From the NCBI RefSeq assembly GCF_900101385.1, contig NZ_FMZB01000002.1:62001-126000 (forward strand): DNA of 64,000 bases, in the 5' to 3' direction. The stretch comes from Terribacillus halophilus (GTDB lineage Bacteria > Bacillota > Bacilli > Bacillales > Amphibacillaceae). This document shows positions 30,482-40,049 of this stretch, piece after piece. Position 1 is the first letter of the stretch. The number at the start of each line of letters is the position of its first letter. The notes beneath the pieces are model-generated. The model was given only the letters and a program-made list of their open reading frames with translations. It searched no databases and had not been told where the DNA came from. The position numbers were made by a program, and so were the translations under genes.

Positions 30482-31750
30482 TCATTTCCCGCCATGATTT
30501 GCCTCGATTTGACCTTTAATCGATTTCACCGCTTGATCAAGTGCTTCCTGCGGCTCAGATTTTCCAGTAGCAATCGTCTGCAGAGCAGCGTCTGTCGGTT
30601 TCCATACCTCATTCATTTCCGGAATACCAGGTGTCAGATCGGAGAATTGCGATTGTTCCGCTATCGCTTTGGACGCATCGCTTTCCATCACTTCCTGGTC
30701 TTCTGCCAAAGCCTTCACTGCCGGAACTTCTTTTGTCTTTTCATAACGAATTTTCGATACTTCTTCACTACTTAAATATTTAACTAGCTCTTCTGCAAGC
30801 TCGGCATTCTTGGAAAAAGTACTTACGTTGTAGCTTTTGACACCGATGAACGCCCGCATATTCTCCCCATTGGATAACTTCGGCAAAGAAGCGATGCCAT
30901 AGTCGACACCCGCTGTTTCAAATGGTTCCAGATTCCATGGACCCGATATGATGGCGGCCGCTTTTCCTTCCGTAAACAGCGATTCAATGACATTAATCCC
31001 CTGCTCACCAACAAGACCGGATGGGAAGAGCCCCTCATCGTAAAAACGTTTGATTTCATTCGCACCCTCCACAGCTCCTTCATTGTTCAAGCCGATATCT
31101 TCCGGGTTGAATGTACCGTCACTGTTCTTGCCAAACACATATCCACCATAACCGCTCAGCACACTATTGGCGTAATACGTTTGATCGAACAATGCCAACA
31201 ATCCGTATTGTTCTCCCTGTCTCACTTCCTTGGAATAATTGAACCACCCTTCCAAATCCTCCGGCAGCTCCTCTTCGGATATAAGTGCTTTGTTGTAGTA
31301 AAGCATCGTTGTTTCCACAGCTTTCGGAAGACCATACACTTTCCCTTCCACCATCTGGGATTGCATCGCTGACTCTGTATATACCGATTGCAGTGTTTCA
31401 TCAACCGCTATTTCTTTGACCAAACCCTCTGCGACAGCAGACCCCATTTGATCTCCCGGCATCGTGAATACATCCGGGCCGGACCCAGCAGGCCCATCCA
31501 AACGCAAATCCTCCAATTGCTGTGCATAATTCTTTTCGACTATTTCCACGGTCACATCATGTTCCTTTTCGAACTCGGCTACGGCTTCTTCAATACCAAT
31601 GGCCTTCTCTTTATCTTCCCAAATGACTAATTTGTCGCTTTTCTCGGACTCACTTCCATCCGATCCGCTCTCTTGCGGTCCACACCCAGTCAGTAAGACT
31701 CCCGTCATCAAACCTGATACCAAGCCAAGCAGCAACCTTTTCCTTTTCAC
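30482..31750 (-). CDS. ganS: galacto-oligosaccharide-binding lipoprotein
   Basis: A 422-residue family 1 solute-binding lipoprotein. The signal peptide ends in lipobox LLTGC with Cys 23, followed by an acidic linker rich in Ser/Glu and a maltose-binding-like body (KLVIWEDKEKA onward, with IISGPWNLEPF). GTG start at 31750 after GAAGGGGTGG. First gene of the gan operon, preceded by a cre box and a LacI-type operator. Confidence 0.93.
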   Translation of the reverse strand: MKRKRLLLGLVSGLMTGVLLTGCGPQESGSDGSESEKSDKLVIWEDKEKAIGIEEAVAEFEKEHDVTVEIVEKNYAQQLEDLRLDGPAGSGPDVFTMPGDQMGSAVAEGLVKEIAVDETLQSVYTESAMQSQMVEGKVYGLPKAVETTMLYYNKALISEEELPEDLEGWFNYSKEVRQGEQYGLLALFDQTYYANSVLSGYGGYVFGKNSDGTFNPEDIGLNNEGAVEGANEIKRFYDEGLFPSGLVGEQGINVIESLFTEGKAAAIISGPWNLEPFETAGVDYGIASLPKLSNGENMRAFIGVKSYNVSTFSKNAELAEELVKYLSSEEVSKIRYEKTKEVPAVKALAEDQEVMESDASKAIAEQSQFSDLTPGIPEMNEVWKPTDAALQTIATGKSEPQEALDQAVKSIKGQIEANHGGK

Positions 31751-31766
31751 TCGATCCACCCCTTCA

Positions 31767-31781
31767 TTGAAAGCGTTTACA
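31767..31781. promoter_or_regulatory. cre box upstream of ganS
   Basis: TTGAAAGCGTTTACA fits the cre consensus fully and reads as cre on the other strand too. A possible promoter (TTGACT at 31805-31800, poor -10 near 31784-31779) overlaps it. Confidence 0.8.
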
Positions 31782-31835
31782 ATAATAAACATAGCATTAA
31801 GTCAATTGGAAGTAAACAACTATTTCACTCATTTA

Positions 31836-31850
31836 AGTAAAATATTTACG
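31836..31850. promoter_or_regulatory. candidate GanR operator upstream of ganS
   Basis: AGTAAA-ATA-TTTACG, an inverted repeat with the same AGTAAA-N3-TTTACT plan as the site at 32920-32934. It lies about 30 bases upstream of the presumed gan -35. Confidence 0.6.
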
Positions 31851-31852
31851 AA

Positions 31853-31884
31853 AACAAAAAACGACCTTTTTAGTCAGTCGTTTT
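31853..31884 (-). terminator. terminator of the LacI-family gene
   Basis: AACGAC / GTCGTT stem overlapping the stop, followed by TTTTGTTTT on the minus strand. Confidence 0.75.
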
Positions 31885-32874
31885 CGCCACGGTACTCTTT
31901 CTTTCGACAATTTCTCCGGTGATCAATACAGTTTTAGATAAAGTCCGTTTTCCAATAATTCGTTCCAGCAGCAAGTCGATAGCAGCCTTGCACACTTCCC
32001 CTAAATCGATGTGGAAGGTCGTCAATGGAGGGGAAACATACTTCGCCACACTGATATTATTTATGCCGATAACACTTACTTGCCCAGGAATGCTAATGCC
32101 ATCTTCATTGAGTGCCTGAAGCATACCAACAGCTATCGGATCCGCAGCAGCTACGAATGCACTCGGCAAAACTGTCAGTTCGTCAATTGCCTTTTTCATC
32201 AGACCATACCCATTTTCTACACTGAAACCACGCCCGCAAAAGACCGAACGATCATCAAGCAAACCTTTTTGCTCCATATAGAAACGGAAGGTCTTTTCCC
32301 TAAGATCCATCTCATCCCCCATCGTATCAGGGTTTTGATACGTTCCGCCGACAAAGCCGATTTGTCGATGTCCTTGATTCAGCAAATGGTCAATTTGCTT
32401 CCTCGTGATCCATTCCAAATCTGGCCGTACAGCATCGTAATGATCCGGATCAGGAGCCGAGTCGATGAAAACCCCATTTCCGCTCAAGGTTTGCAGTTTC
32501 TTGTGCTCTGCCTTCGTAAAGGCCCCCACTGCCAGAAAACCTTGAATGGTATCCGGGACAGCCTCTATCCCTTCCTCTTTTTTGTATAATGTCAGTTCGA
32601 TGTTACGTTCTTTTGCACATTGTTCCAATGCTTTGCGCATTGTCTTAAAGTAGACGTCCTCCAACTCTTCTGTATCCGTCACCCAATAAAGAAAGGCTAT
32701 TTGCTTGATTCGAATATGGACTTCTTTCTTCCGGTAGTTCAATCTTTCCGCCACAGCAAAAATCTTATCCTTCGTTTCATCCGTCACAGACAGACTTTCA
32801 TCGTGATTCAGCACTCTGGAGACAGTGGAAACGGAATATCCCACTTCATTCGCAATATCCTTGATTGTTGCCAA
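31870..32874 (-). CDS. ganR: LacI-family regulator of the galactan/galactose genes
   Basis: 334 residues: a LacI helix-turn-helix at 1-50 (IKDIANEVGYSVSTVSRVLN) and a periplasmic-binding-like effector domain with GFVGG and SAFVAAADPIAVG. Start is TTG at 32874 with GAGGTGAGGA upstream; longer frames cross the operator. It lies between ganS and divergent galK, so it probably represses both and itself, with a galacto-oligosaccharide inducer. Confidence 0.9.
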   Translation of the reverse strand: MATIKDIANEVGYSVSTVSRVLNHDESLSVTDETKDKIFAVAERLNYRKKEVHIRIKQIAFLYWVTDTEELEDVYFKTMRKALEQCAKERNIELTLYKKEEGIEAVPDTIQGFLAVGAFTKAEHKKLQTLSGNGVFIDSAPDPDHYDAVRPDLEWITRKQIDHLLNQGHRQIGFVGGTYQNPDTMGDEMDLREKTFRFYMEQKGLLDDRSVFCGRGFSVENGYGLMKKAIDELTVLPSAFVAAADPIAVGMLQALNEDGISIPGQVSVIGINNISVAKYVSPPLTTFHIDLGEVCKAAIDLLLERIIGKRTLSKTVLITGEIVERKSTVAKTTD

Positions 32875-32896
32875 AATCCTCACCTCTTCTGTTTTG

Positions 32897-32936
32897 ATTA
32901 TGACAGAGTAATCCCCGTTAGTAAACTTTTTACTAA
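32897..32936 (-). promoter_or_regulatory. ganR: ganR promoter with inverted-repeat operator
   Basis: TTTACT (32925-32920), 17 bases, CATAAT (32902-32897). The near-perfect palindrome TTAGTAAACTTTTTACTAA at 32918-32936 covers the -35 and is the best GanR operator candidate. Confidence 0.65.
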
Positions 32937-32970
32937 AAAAATCATATTCGAACAATGCAGCAAGTATCTC

Positions 32971-32999
32971 TTGCTTACACTAGGTCCTTGTAGTAAACT
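32971..32999 (+). promoter_or_regulatory. galK: galK promoter
   Basis: TTGCTT, 17 bases, TAAACT. The -10 lies inside AGTAAACTACTTGTAAAC, a degenerate direct repeat of the operator half-site. Confidence 0.6.
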
Positions 33000-33051
33000 A
33001 CTTGTAAACTTAGTTAATTAAATTAATAAAGTCTATTTAGGAGGCATCATG

Positions 33052-34224
33052 ATGACGATTAATCCGAACCTGACAGCTTCATTTCAAAAAGTCTTCCAAA
33101 CTGCTGAAACACCACGCCAATTCTTTGCACCTGGCAGAATCAATTTGATCGGTGAACACACGGATTATAATGGCGGACATGTTTTTCCGGCAGCCATTTC
33201 CTATGGCACGTATGCTTTGGCAGCAAAACGTCAGGACAATATCATCAGGCTGTACAGCATGAACTTTTCTGAAAGCGGTATCATCGAGCGATCTGTAGAA
33301 GATCTTGCCTTTCGAGAAGAAGATGACTGGGCCAATTATCCAAAAGGCGTCCTGCTCTACTTACAGCAAGCATCAGACAAATTAACTTCTGGCATGGATG
33401 TTCTCTTCTATGGAGATATACCAAATGGAGCTGGTCTGTCCTCTTCTGCTTCCATCGAGCTGGTCACTGGTGTAATGGCTGACATTATGTATGAACTCAA
33501 AATGGATAGGATTCCGCTTGTACAGCTCGGCCAGCGCGTGGAAAACGAATATATCGGCGTTAACAGCGGCATCATGGATCAATTTTCGGTAGGAATGGGA
33601 AAGCAAGGACACGCCATCCTGCTTGACTGCAACACATTGACTTACGAGCATGCACCCGTGGATTTGTCTGAGCATGTCATCTTGATCGCCAATACGAATA
33701 AAAAGCGCACATTATCTGGCTCTAAATATAATGAACGTCGGTCCGAATGTGAAGCCGCCCTAAAAGATCTGCAGCAGGAGTTGGAGATCAATAGCCTCGG
33801 GGAGCTCACACCGGATGCATTCGAACAGTACCATAGACTGATAAACGACCCCATCCATATAAAACGGGCCCGGCATGCAGTTCTTGAGAACAACCGGACG
33901 ATTGAGGCATTAAGGAAGCTGCAAAAGCATGATTTGGCCGCATTCGGGGAATTGATGAATGATTCGCATCGTTCACTGCGGGATGATTATGAAGTGACCG
34001 GAAAGGAACTCGATACGATTGTCGAAGCAGCTTGGGCACAGGATGGAGTCCTTGGAGCAAGGATGACAGGAGCCGGGTTCGGCGGCTGTGCCATTGCACT
34101 AGTCGAAAAAGATAAAGTTGATGCTGTCCAAGCAGGTATCCAGCAGCATTACAGAGAAAAAATTGGATATGAGGCAACTTTCTATACCGCGACAATCGGT
34201 GATGGTGCAAAGGAATTAGCATAA
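33052..34224 (+). CDS. galK: galactokinase
   Basis: A 390-residue GHMP kinase. Galactose signature GRINLIGEHTDYNGG near residue 25, ATP loop NGAGLSSSASIE near 125, and C-terminal MTGAGFGGCAIAL. It phosphorylates galactose at C1 in the Leloir pathway. TAGGAGG at 33038-33044 favours the second ATG (33052) over 33049. First gene of galK-galT-galM. Confidence 0.96.
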   Translation: MTINPNLTASFQKVFQTAETPRQFFAPGRINLIGEHTDYNGGHVFPAAISYGTYALAAKRQDNIIRLYSMNFSESGIIERSVEDLAFREEDDWANYPKGVLLYLQQASDKLTSGMDVLFYGDIPNGAGLSSSASIELVTGVMADIMYELKMDRIPLVQLGQRVENEYIGVNSGIMDQFSVGMGKQGHAILLDCNTLTYEHAPVDLSEHVILIANTNKKRTLSGSKYNERRSECEAALKDLQQELEINSLGELTPDAFEQYHRLINDPIHIKRARHAVLENNRTIEALRKLQKHDLAAFGELMNDSHRSLRDDYEVTGKELDTIVEAAWAQDGVLGARMTGAGFGGCAIALVEKDKVDAVQAGIQQHYREKIGYEATFYTATIGDGAKELA

Positions 34225-34238
34225 AAGGAAGTGTTTAT

Positions 34239-35732
34239 ATGATTTATTCAGATATCGAGGCTTTATTGGAGCAGAGTTGCAAAGAAGGTTTAATCAAGGA
34301 AAGAGATATCATCTATGTACGCAATCAGGTGATGCACCTGCTGAAGATGACAACCTATCCGACACATAAGCTTTTGACGAGCTCGGGTTCAATCCCAGAT
34401 TTAGTCGATCGAATCATCGATTATGCTGTGAAGGAAGATGTCATCGATAACATTCTGGATGAGAAGGAGATGCTAGCTGCATCACTGATGAATTGTTTCA
34501 TGCCTCGTCCTTCCACTGTCCAGACATTGTTTGACAACCATTTTAAGCAATCGCCAGAACAGGCAACGGATTACTTTTACAATTTAAGCAAGAATAGCAA
34601 TTATATCCAAATGAACCGAATCAAAAAGAACATCTCGTATAAAGTACAGACTGAATATGGTGAGATGGACATTACAATCAACCTGTCCAAGCCGGAAAAA
34701 GACCCAGAGCAAATCAAGCGTGAGCGGATGATGAAACAGGATGATTCCTATCCTCCTTGTGTCCTATGCAAAGAAAATGAAGGTTACGTTGGCAGGGTTG
34801 GTTATCCTGCTCGCTCCAATCACCGAGTAGTCGAATTAACATTGGCAGAGGAGAAATGGTTTTTCCAATACTCCCCTTATGTTTATTACGATGAACACAG
34901 CATTCTATTATCAGAAGCGCATCGGGCAATGAAAATAAATGCGGACACATTCCGGAGACTGCTTGAATTCGTGGATAAGTTCCCTCATTACTTCATCGGA
35001 TCGAACGCCGATTTGCCGATTGTTGGAGGTTCCATTCTCTCCCATGATCATTACCAAGCCGGTCGTTATACATTCGCTATGACCGATGCCGAAGAACACT
35101 ACACCTTCCCGATTCATGCACATCCGGATGTGAGAGCGGCTGTGCTGAAGTGGCCGATGACTGTGATCCGACTTCAAGCGGACGATCAGCAGAAACTAGC
35201 AGCAGCAGCGGATAGCATCCTGGTTTTTTGGCGTGATTATAATGACAAAGAGGCGGCAATTCACTCACATACGGATGATACACCTCATAATACGATCACT
35301 CCTATTGCCAGAATACGTGATGGGTTATATGAACTGGATCTTGTTCTTCGTAATAATCGGACAACAGCTACCCATCCATTAGGAATCTTCCATCCGCATG
35401 CAGATGTGCACCACATCAAAAAAGAAAATATCGGATTAATCGAAGTGATGGGTCTTGCTGTATTGCCGCCCCGTCTCAAAGAAGAACTGGAGACGATCAT
35501 CAATTACCTTACCGGTGAAGCAGATGAAGTCGATTCCATTCACGAAGAGTGGGCACTTAAACTTCGGGAAACATATGGATTCCTGCATAACAAACAATAT
35601 GCAGAAGAAATCGTACAAAAAGAGCTTGGCAAGAAGTTCGTACGTGTGCTGGAGGACTCTGGTGTATTCAAGGATGATACAGCCTTCCAGCGCTTCATTA
35701 CAAAACTAAACCAGAAAGTGGTGTCTTCATGA
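34239..35732 (+). CDS. galT: galactose-1-phosphate uridylyltransferase, type 2
   Basis: 497 residues, the long Firmicutes GalT2 form. CVLCKENEGYVGR and GGSILSHDHYQAGRY are recognisable; the latter stretch takes the place of the classical HPH site. It exchanges UMP between UDP-glucose and galactose-1-phosphate. Fourteen bases after galK; its stop overlaps the galM start (ATGA). galE is not in the window. Confidence 0.95.
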   Translation: MIYSDIEALLEQSCKEGLIKERDIIYVRNQVMHLLKMTTYPTHKLLTSSGSIPDLVDRIIDYAVKEDVIDNILDEKEMLAASLMNCFMPRPSTVQTLFDNHFKQSPEQATDYFYNLSKNSNYIQMNRIKKNISYKVQTEYGEMDITINLSKPEKDPEQIKRERMMKQDDSYPPCVLCKENEGYVGRVGYPARSNHRVVELTLAEEKWFFQYSPYVYYDEHSILLSEAHRAMKINADTFRRLLEFVDKFPHYFIGSNADLPIVGGSILSHDHYQAGRYTFAMTDAEEHYTFPIHAHPDVRAAVLKWPMTVIRLQADDQQKLAAAADSILVFWRDYNDKEAAIHSHTDDTPHNTITPIARIRDGLYELDLVLRNNRTTATHPLGIFHPHADVHHIKKENIGLIEVMGLAVLPPRLKEELETIINYLTGEADEVDSIHEEWALKLRETYGFLHNKQYAEEIVQKELGKKFVRVLEDSGVFKDDTAFQRFITKLNQKVVSS

Positions 35733-36760
35733 TCGAAAAGACTGCGCTTCAGGATGGATGGGAATTGTACACGGTCACCAATACCAATGGGATGCGGCTA
35801 AAAGTGCTGAACTTCGGCGGCATCATCACTTCTTTAGAAGTCCCTGACAAGCATGGCAATCTGGAAAATGTCGTGTTGGGATATCGCAATTTCAAGGATT
35901 ATCAAGCGAATCCAAACTACTTCGGTGCTTTAATTGGCCGAGTGGCCGGACGGATACAAAATTCAAGATTCGAATTGGAAGGCAAGACATATCAATTGGA
36001 GGCAAATGAAGGAAAACATCATTTGCATGGCGGTCCCAATGGCTTTCACCAAGTCCTGTGGAAAGTAGAACCGTTTGAAGAAAATCAAGCAAGCGGTCTG
36101 CGGCTTTCATACACAAGTGAGGATGGCGCGGGCGGCTACCCTGGCAATTTGCAGGTTGTTGTGACTTATACCCTTACAAATGATAATAAGCTTGTGATGC
36201 TTTATGAAGCAGCTACTGACAAAGAAACGCCCGTCACACTGACAAATCATTCGTATTTTAATCTGAGCGGCAATTTGAAAAAGACCATTGCTAAGCAGCA
36301 AGCAATGGTTAACAGTGACAAGTTTACAGAATTGGATGAAGAACTGATTGCATCAGGCAGATGGCTGGATACTGCTGCCTCCCCATTTGATTTACGGTCT
36401 TTCAAACCATTGGAGGATGTATTCAGTGCACCGCATGAACAGCTTCGTATTGCCGGCGAAGGAATCGACCATTATTTCTTATTTTCAGATGAGAAGGGCC
36501 CAAAAGCCGGTCTTTATGATCCTGAAAGCGGACGGTTGATGACGATCGAATCCGACCAGCCCGGCCTTGTTTTATACACCGGAAACGGTCTGGACGAAAC
36601 GTTGGAACTGAAAGAGCGTATGTCAGAAAAGTACCTGGGAATTTGTTTCGAAACACAGGCTTTTCCCGCTGCCTTGCATCATGACGGGTTTCCAAGTCTC
36701 ATCTTGCGTCCTGATGAAACGTATCGCAGAGAGACCGTCTTAACATTCACAGTGAAATGA
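35729..36760 (+). CDS. galM: aldose 1-epimerase (galactose mutarotase)
   Basis: 343 residues. The base/acid residues lie in LTNHSYFNLSG (His) and LGICFETQAFP (Glu), and HHLHGG near residue 97 is the second conserved His site. It converts beta- to alpha-galactose for GalK. Overlaps galT by 4 bases and ends at a terminator. Confidence 0.95.
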   Translation: MIEKTALQDGWELYTVTNTNGMRLKVLNFGGIITSLEVPDKHGNLENVVLGYRNFKDYQANPNYFGALIGRVAGRIQNSRFELEGKTYQLEANEGKHHLHGGPNGFHQVLWKVEPFEENQASGLRLSYTSEDGAGGYPGNLQVVVTYTLTNDNKLVMLYEAATDKETPVTLTNHSYFNLSGNLKKTIAKQQAMVNSDKFTELDEELIASGRWLDTAASPFDLRSFKPLEDVFSAPHEQLRIAGEGIDHYFLFSDEKGPKAGLYDPESGRLMTIESDQPGLVLYTGNGLDETLELKERMSEKYLGICFETQAFPAALHHDGFPSLILRPDETYRRETVLTFTVK

Positions 36761-36768
36761 AAAGAAAA

Positions 36769-36799
36769 AAGCAGACACCGCTAAGATGTCTGCTTTTGT
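36769..36799. terminator. bidirectional terminator between galM and the ROK gene
   Basis: AAGCAGACA / TGTCTGCTT stem, nine-base loop, T-rich both sides. Confidence 0.85.
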
Positions 36800-37938
36800 T
36801 ATACCGGGACAAACAAATCAACCAATTGCAATGCCGTTGCACCTAATGCTGTCGCATGCTTTCCATGATTACTTATCATTATCTCAGTCTGGGCTGCTTG
36901 ATCGGTCAAGGCACGGCTTGCAATCTCTTTCTTAAGCGGAGGGATGATAAAAGCTGCACTTCCCATCACACCCCCGCCAAGGATGATGCGATCCGGATTT
37001 AACAGATGTATTAAATTGACCAGACCAATTCCGAGTGTTCGTCCGGCTCTTTCCAGGACGGCCTGAGCTGCTTTATCTCCAGCCAGGGCCGCTTGATGGA
37101 CAGCTTCCCCGTTTGCCAGTCCCGCTTGCTGCGCAATAGCAGGTCCACTCGCAAGTGTCTGGAGACAGCCGCGATTTCCGCAGGCGCATACTGTTCCGTT
37201 TGGATCGATCGACATATGTCCCAACTCTCCAGCAAGTCCAGCTGCCCCATGGAAAAGCTTTCCTTGAATGATGATCCCCGCACCAATTCCCTGGCCGATA
37301 TTGACGGCGACCATACTATCCTGCAGCTCATAACCGCCGAACCACGCTTCACCGAGTGCCATTGCACGTGCATCATTATCCACTTTCACCGAAATACCGA
37401 ACCTATCTTCCAGTTCCTGCTTGATCGGGATATTGCGTAATCCTAAGAGAGGTGCTAGGCGGGAATCGCCAGTTTCTGCATCGACCACTCCATGCATCGC
37501 TACCCCGATGCCGATGATTTGCTCCCTTTGCAAGGAATGATCATCAAGCAGTTGTTGAATAGCTTGGACAACTTGATCCAAAAATTCCTTATTCGTCTTG
37601 ACATGAAGCTGATGGGAAACACTTCCTAAAACCTCTCCTGTAAGGGAAGTCAGGATACAGTCGACTGTACCGGGACCAGCATCGACGCCGATGACAAACC
37701 ACTCATCAGTGCGGATATGAAGCATCGTAGGCTTGCGGCCGCCGCTGGAGGTACCCAGCTTCCTTTCCTCTACCAGCCCTTGTTCAATCAATTCCTTGAC
37801 GAGGATGCTGACGGTCGGAGGTGTCAAACCTGTCTCTTTTGCGATGTCAGCACGCGAAATCGGCGCCGATATGCGAATTTTATTAAGGATCAGGGATCTA
37901 TTCACTGTTTTCATCAATTGAAATGTACCACGCTGCAT
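36799..37938 (-). CDS. ROK-family transcriptional repressor
   Basis: 379 residues: a winged helix at about 1-75 (SRADIAKETGLTPPTVSILV) and a ROK sugar-kinase-like domain with IGVDAGPGTVD, NIGQGIGAG and the zinc motif CACGNRGC. It is of the XylR/NagC type. The start at 37938 follows CGGAGCGG; an in-frame ATG at 37965 lacks an RBS. Convergent with galM. The target genes are not evident; the gal operon or an unlinked sugar operon are both possible. Confidence 0.88.
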   Translation of the reverse strand: MQRGTFQLMKTVNRSLILNKIRISAPISRADIAKETGLTPPTVSILVKELIEQGLVEERKLGTSSGGRKPTMLHIRTDEWFVIGVDAGPGTVDCILTSLTGEVLGSVSHQLHVKTNKEFLDQVVQAIQQLLDDHSLQREQIIGIGVAMHGVVDAETGDSRLAPLLGLRNIPIKQELEDRFGISVKVDNDARAMALGEAWFGGYELQDSMVAVNIGQGIGAGIIIQGKLFHGAAGLAGELGHMSIDPNGTVCACGNRGCLQTLASGPAIAQQAGLANGEAVHQAALAGDKAAQAVLERAGRTLGIGLVNLIHLLNPDRIILGGGVMGSAAFIIPPLKKEIASRALTDQAAQTEIMISNHGKHATALGATALQLVDLFVPV

Positions 37939-37980
37939 ACGAACCGCTCCGTTATCAATATACATTCAGTATATCATGAT

Positions 37981-38688
37981 TCAAACCGAAGCTGATATGC
38001 TCATTATTTCTTCTTTGCGCCATGGAAGTTTTGGCAGCTTCGTCTGTGATGACATGAATAGCTTATAAATATGGGTGCGCCCATGATCTTTCAGGGGTCT
38101 TGCTTTCGGATCGTCTTCGGGTTTCACGTTAAACGCACTTCCTACAATGTAGGCATCCATGTAGGCATCCCAACTGCTGTACAGTTCCATTGCCCGCTGT
38201 GCAGCCTGAAGCATCTTGGCAAATGCTTCTTTTGGTGAAAGGACGTGCAATGCTCTGCCAACACGGCATAAATAGATGAAATTGGCTATTTCATATGCAG
38301 TAATACCCGCTTCGGGAAGGACATGCATACTTGATTTGACAACCCAATAGCGGTAGCCATCCCAACCTGTCATCTCCATTTGCTTGACCATGCCATCCCT
38401 TTCTGACATGGATAAAGGGGCCAGGATGTTTCGCACTTCCTTGTAATGCATACTCAGCTCCTTCTTTGTGAGCGCATTGATACATTGTTTCAATTCCTCA
38501 GGCGACTGTATCCCTCTATCCTTGGTCAGCTTTTTCAGGTTCAATTCACCGGTCAGTTTATCAAGAATCGGCCGGAATTCCCGATGCAGATAGATTTGCA
38601 CCCCCATCGCTCCAGGATGGCACATAAACGATAAATGTCGTAAGTACTTCTCTATTTCTTTCCTATCGATTTTCGTATTGTTGCTCAT
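37981..38688 (-). CDS. DUF1266 domain protein of chaperone cluster
   Basis: A 235-residue soluble protein. The C-terminal half, with GWDGYRYWVVKSSMHVLPEAG..AYEIANFIYLCRVG and SWDAYMDAYIVG, is the DUF1266 pattern seen in E. coli YbeR/YbeU. Third gene of hscC / J-protein / DUF1266, overlapping the J-protein by 4 bases. In E. coli the same three gene families sit together, which supports a shared but unknown job. Confidence 0.8.
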   Translation of the reverse strand: MSNNTKIDRKEIEKYLRHLSFMCHPGAMGVQIYLHREFRPILDKLTGELNLKKLTKDRGIQSPEELKQCINALTKKELSMHYKEVRNILAPLSMSERDGMVKQMEMTGWDGYRYWVVKSSMHVLPEAGITAYEIANFIYLCRVGRALHVLSPKEAFAKMLQAAQRAMELYSSWDAYMDAYIVGSAFNVKPEDDPKARPLKDHGRTHIYKLFMSSQTKLPKLPWRKEEIMSISASV

Positions 38689-40049
38689 CCGGCTGCCTCC
38701 TCTTTGCTTTTCTTCTTACCCAGTAGTTTAAATGGCATGGCCAGGAGTTTGAACAGCAGATAAGGTACAATGATCAGCAACCCGATAGCGAAAGAAAAGT
38801 CGAGATTAACAATACCCGGCCGCATCCGATTCCCCCACATGATACCAAGAAAAGCGACGATCAATGGAATAGCCAAGACTGCTGTAAGGAGTGCCGGTGG
38901 ATCGAATAGCCATTCCAGCAAGCAGAATCCCAGTATGTAAATCCACCATGTTTTAATCAAGAATCCAATCCCCCCCAGCAAGGCAAAAACAACTTGGAAG
39001 AAATTCTCTTTGAACGAAGACCGGGTCCTTTCCCCGCCAAATAACGGATTGAACAAACAACCCTGAAAAGAGGTCTTAAAGAATCCAATCTCTTCCTTAA
39101 CAACTCCAGTCTCGGGTTTCAAAGTTTCCACCGCTTCCTTGATTTGTCCAAGCTGCTGCTGGCAGTAGGCTGCCCCTCCCGCTGCAGTCTTAATTGCAGG
39201 ATCAATCTGATAAACTCGCTTGTAGTCATGGAGCGCCGCCTCATATTGCCCATCATCAACAAGCAGCTGCGCCCGGTCCAGATACATTGCCGTATCCTCT
39301 TTCTGTTCCAAAGCCTTCGAAAGTGCCCAGACCGCCCGATCCTTCTCTCCGGCCGCTGTTTCATAAACACTGATAAGACGCAGCAGTTCCGGATCGCTTG
39401 TGTACATTTCATATCCTTTGTTTAACATGACAGCAGCCTGATCATAATCCCCTTCGGATAATAGGTCCTTGGCAAATTCCCTCAGCGAATAATACTTTGC
39501 ATAGTCGAATGCTTCCCCCGCTTCAATTGCCTTAAATTGACGCACACCCAGCAATCGATCCATTAATCCCTGTATTACATTGTCATCATGATAAGCATGG
39601 AGTTCTGATTCTCTTTCCTGCCAGTGGAATGCTTGATCTAGCATTTTATATGCTTCTTTCGGCAAATAGGGATGCTGTGACAGAAAATCTATCAGCCGGC
39701 GCTGAAGTTCTTCACTCTTCTCTATGTTCCAGACAATATCCTGCTGCAGCCATTGCCGCAAGCGATCAAGGCGATTTGGATCGGAGAAATCATTATATAA
39801 ATGATAAAAGGCGTTCATAGTCCGATTTACTTCATCCAGCTGCGGAGCCTGCATATCGTCTGGTTCCTGTGGTTCATGATCAATATCATTCGGATCATAC
39901 CGCAAAGCCTTTTCGTATGCCTCACGTAATTCCTGGTAACCTTCCGGATCGTCATCCGGACGGCAGATTCTTAGTTTACTAGCGTATGCCTTCTTGATTA
40001 TCTTTTTATCATCTGTCGGTTCCAGCTCTAATACATCCCAAATGCTCAT
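38685..40049 (-). CDS. membrane-anchored J-domain protein (DjlB/DjlC-like)
   Basis: A 454-residue protein with an N-terminal J-like domain (1-50: MSIWDVLELEPTDDKKIIKKAY), in which the usual HPD is RPD (CRPDDDPEGYQELREAYEKAL region), as in DjlB/DjlC relatives. A middle helical/TPR-like region (about 190-310) and a C-terminal membrane part with three or four segments (345-440) follow. It overlaps both neighbours by 4 bases. Likely the dedicated co-chaperone of the HscC protein, placing it at the membrane. Confidence 0.82.
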   Translation of the reverse strand: MSIWDVLELEPTDDKKIIKKAYASKLRICRPDDDPEGYQELREAYEKALRYDPNDIDHEPQEPDDMQAPQLDEVNRTMNAFYHLYNDFSDPNRLDRLRQWLQQDIVWNIEKSEELQRRLIDFLSQHPYLPKEAYKMLDQAFHWQERESELHAYHDDNVIQGLMDRLLGVRQFKAIEAGEAFDYAKYYSLREFAKDLLSEGDYDQAAVMLNKGYEMYTSDPELLRLISVYETAAGEKDRAVWALSKALEQKEDTAMYLDRAQLLVDDGQYEAALHDYKRVYQIDPAIKTAAGGAAYCQQQLGQIKEAVETLKPETGVVKEEIGFFKTSFQGCLFNPLFGGERTRSSFKENFFQVVFALLGGIGFLIKTWWIYILGFCLLEWLFDPPALLTAVLAIPLIVAFLGIMWGNRMRPGIVNLDFSFAIGLLIIVPYLLFKLLAMPFKLLGKKKSKEEAAG

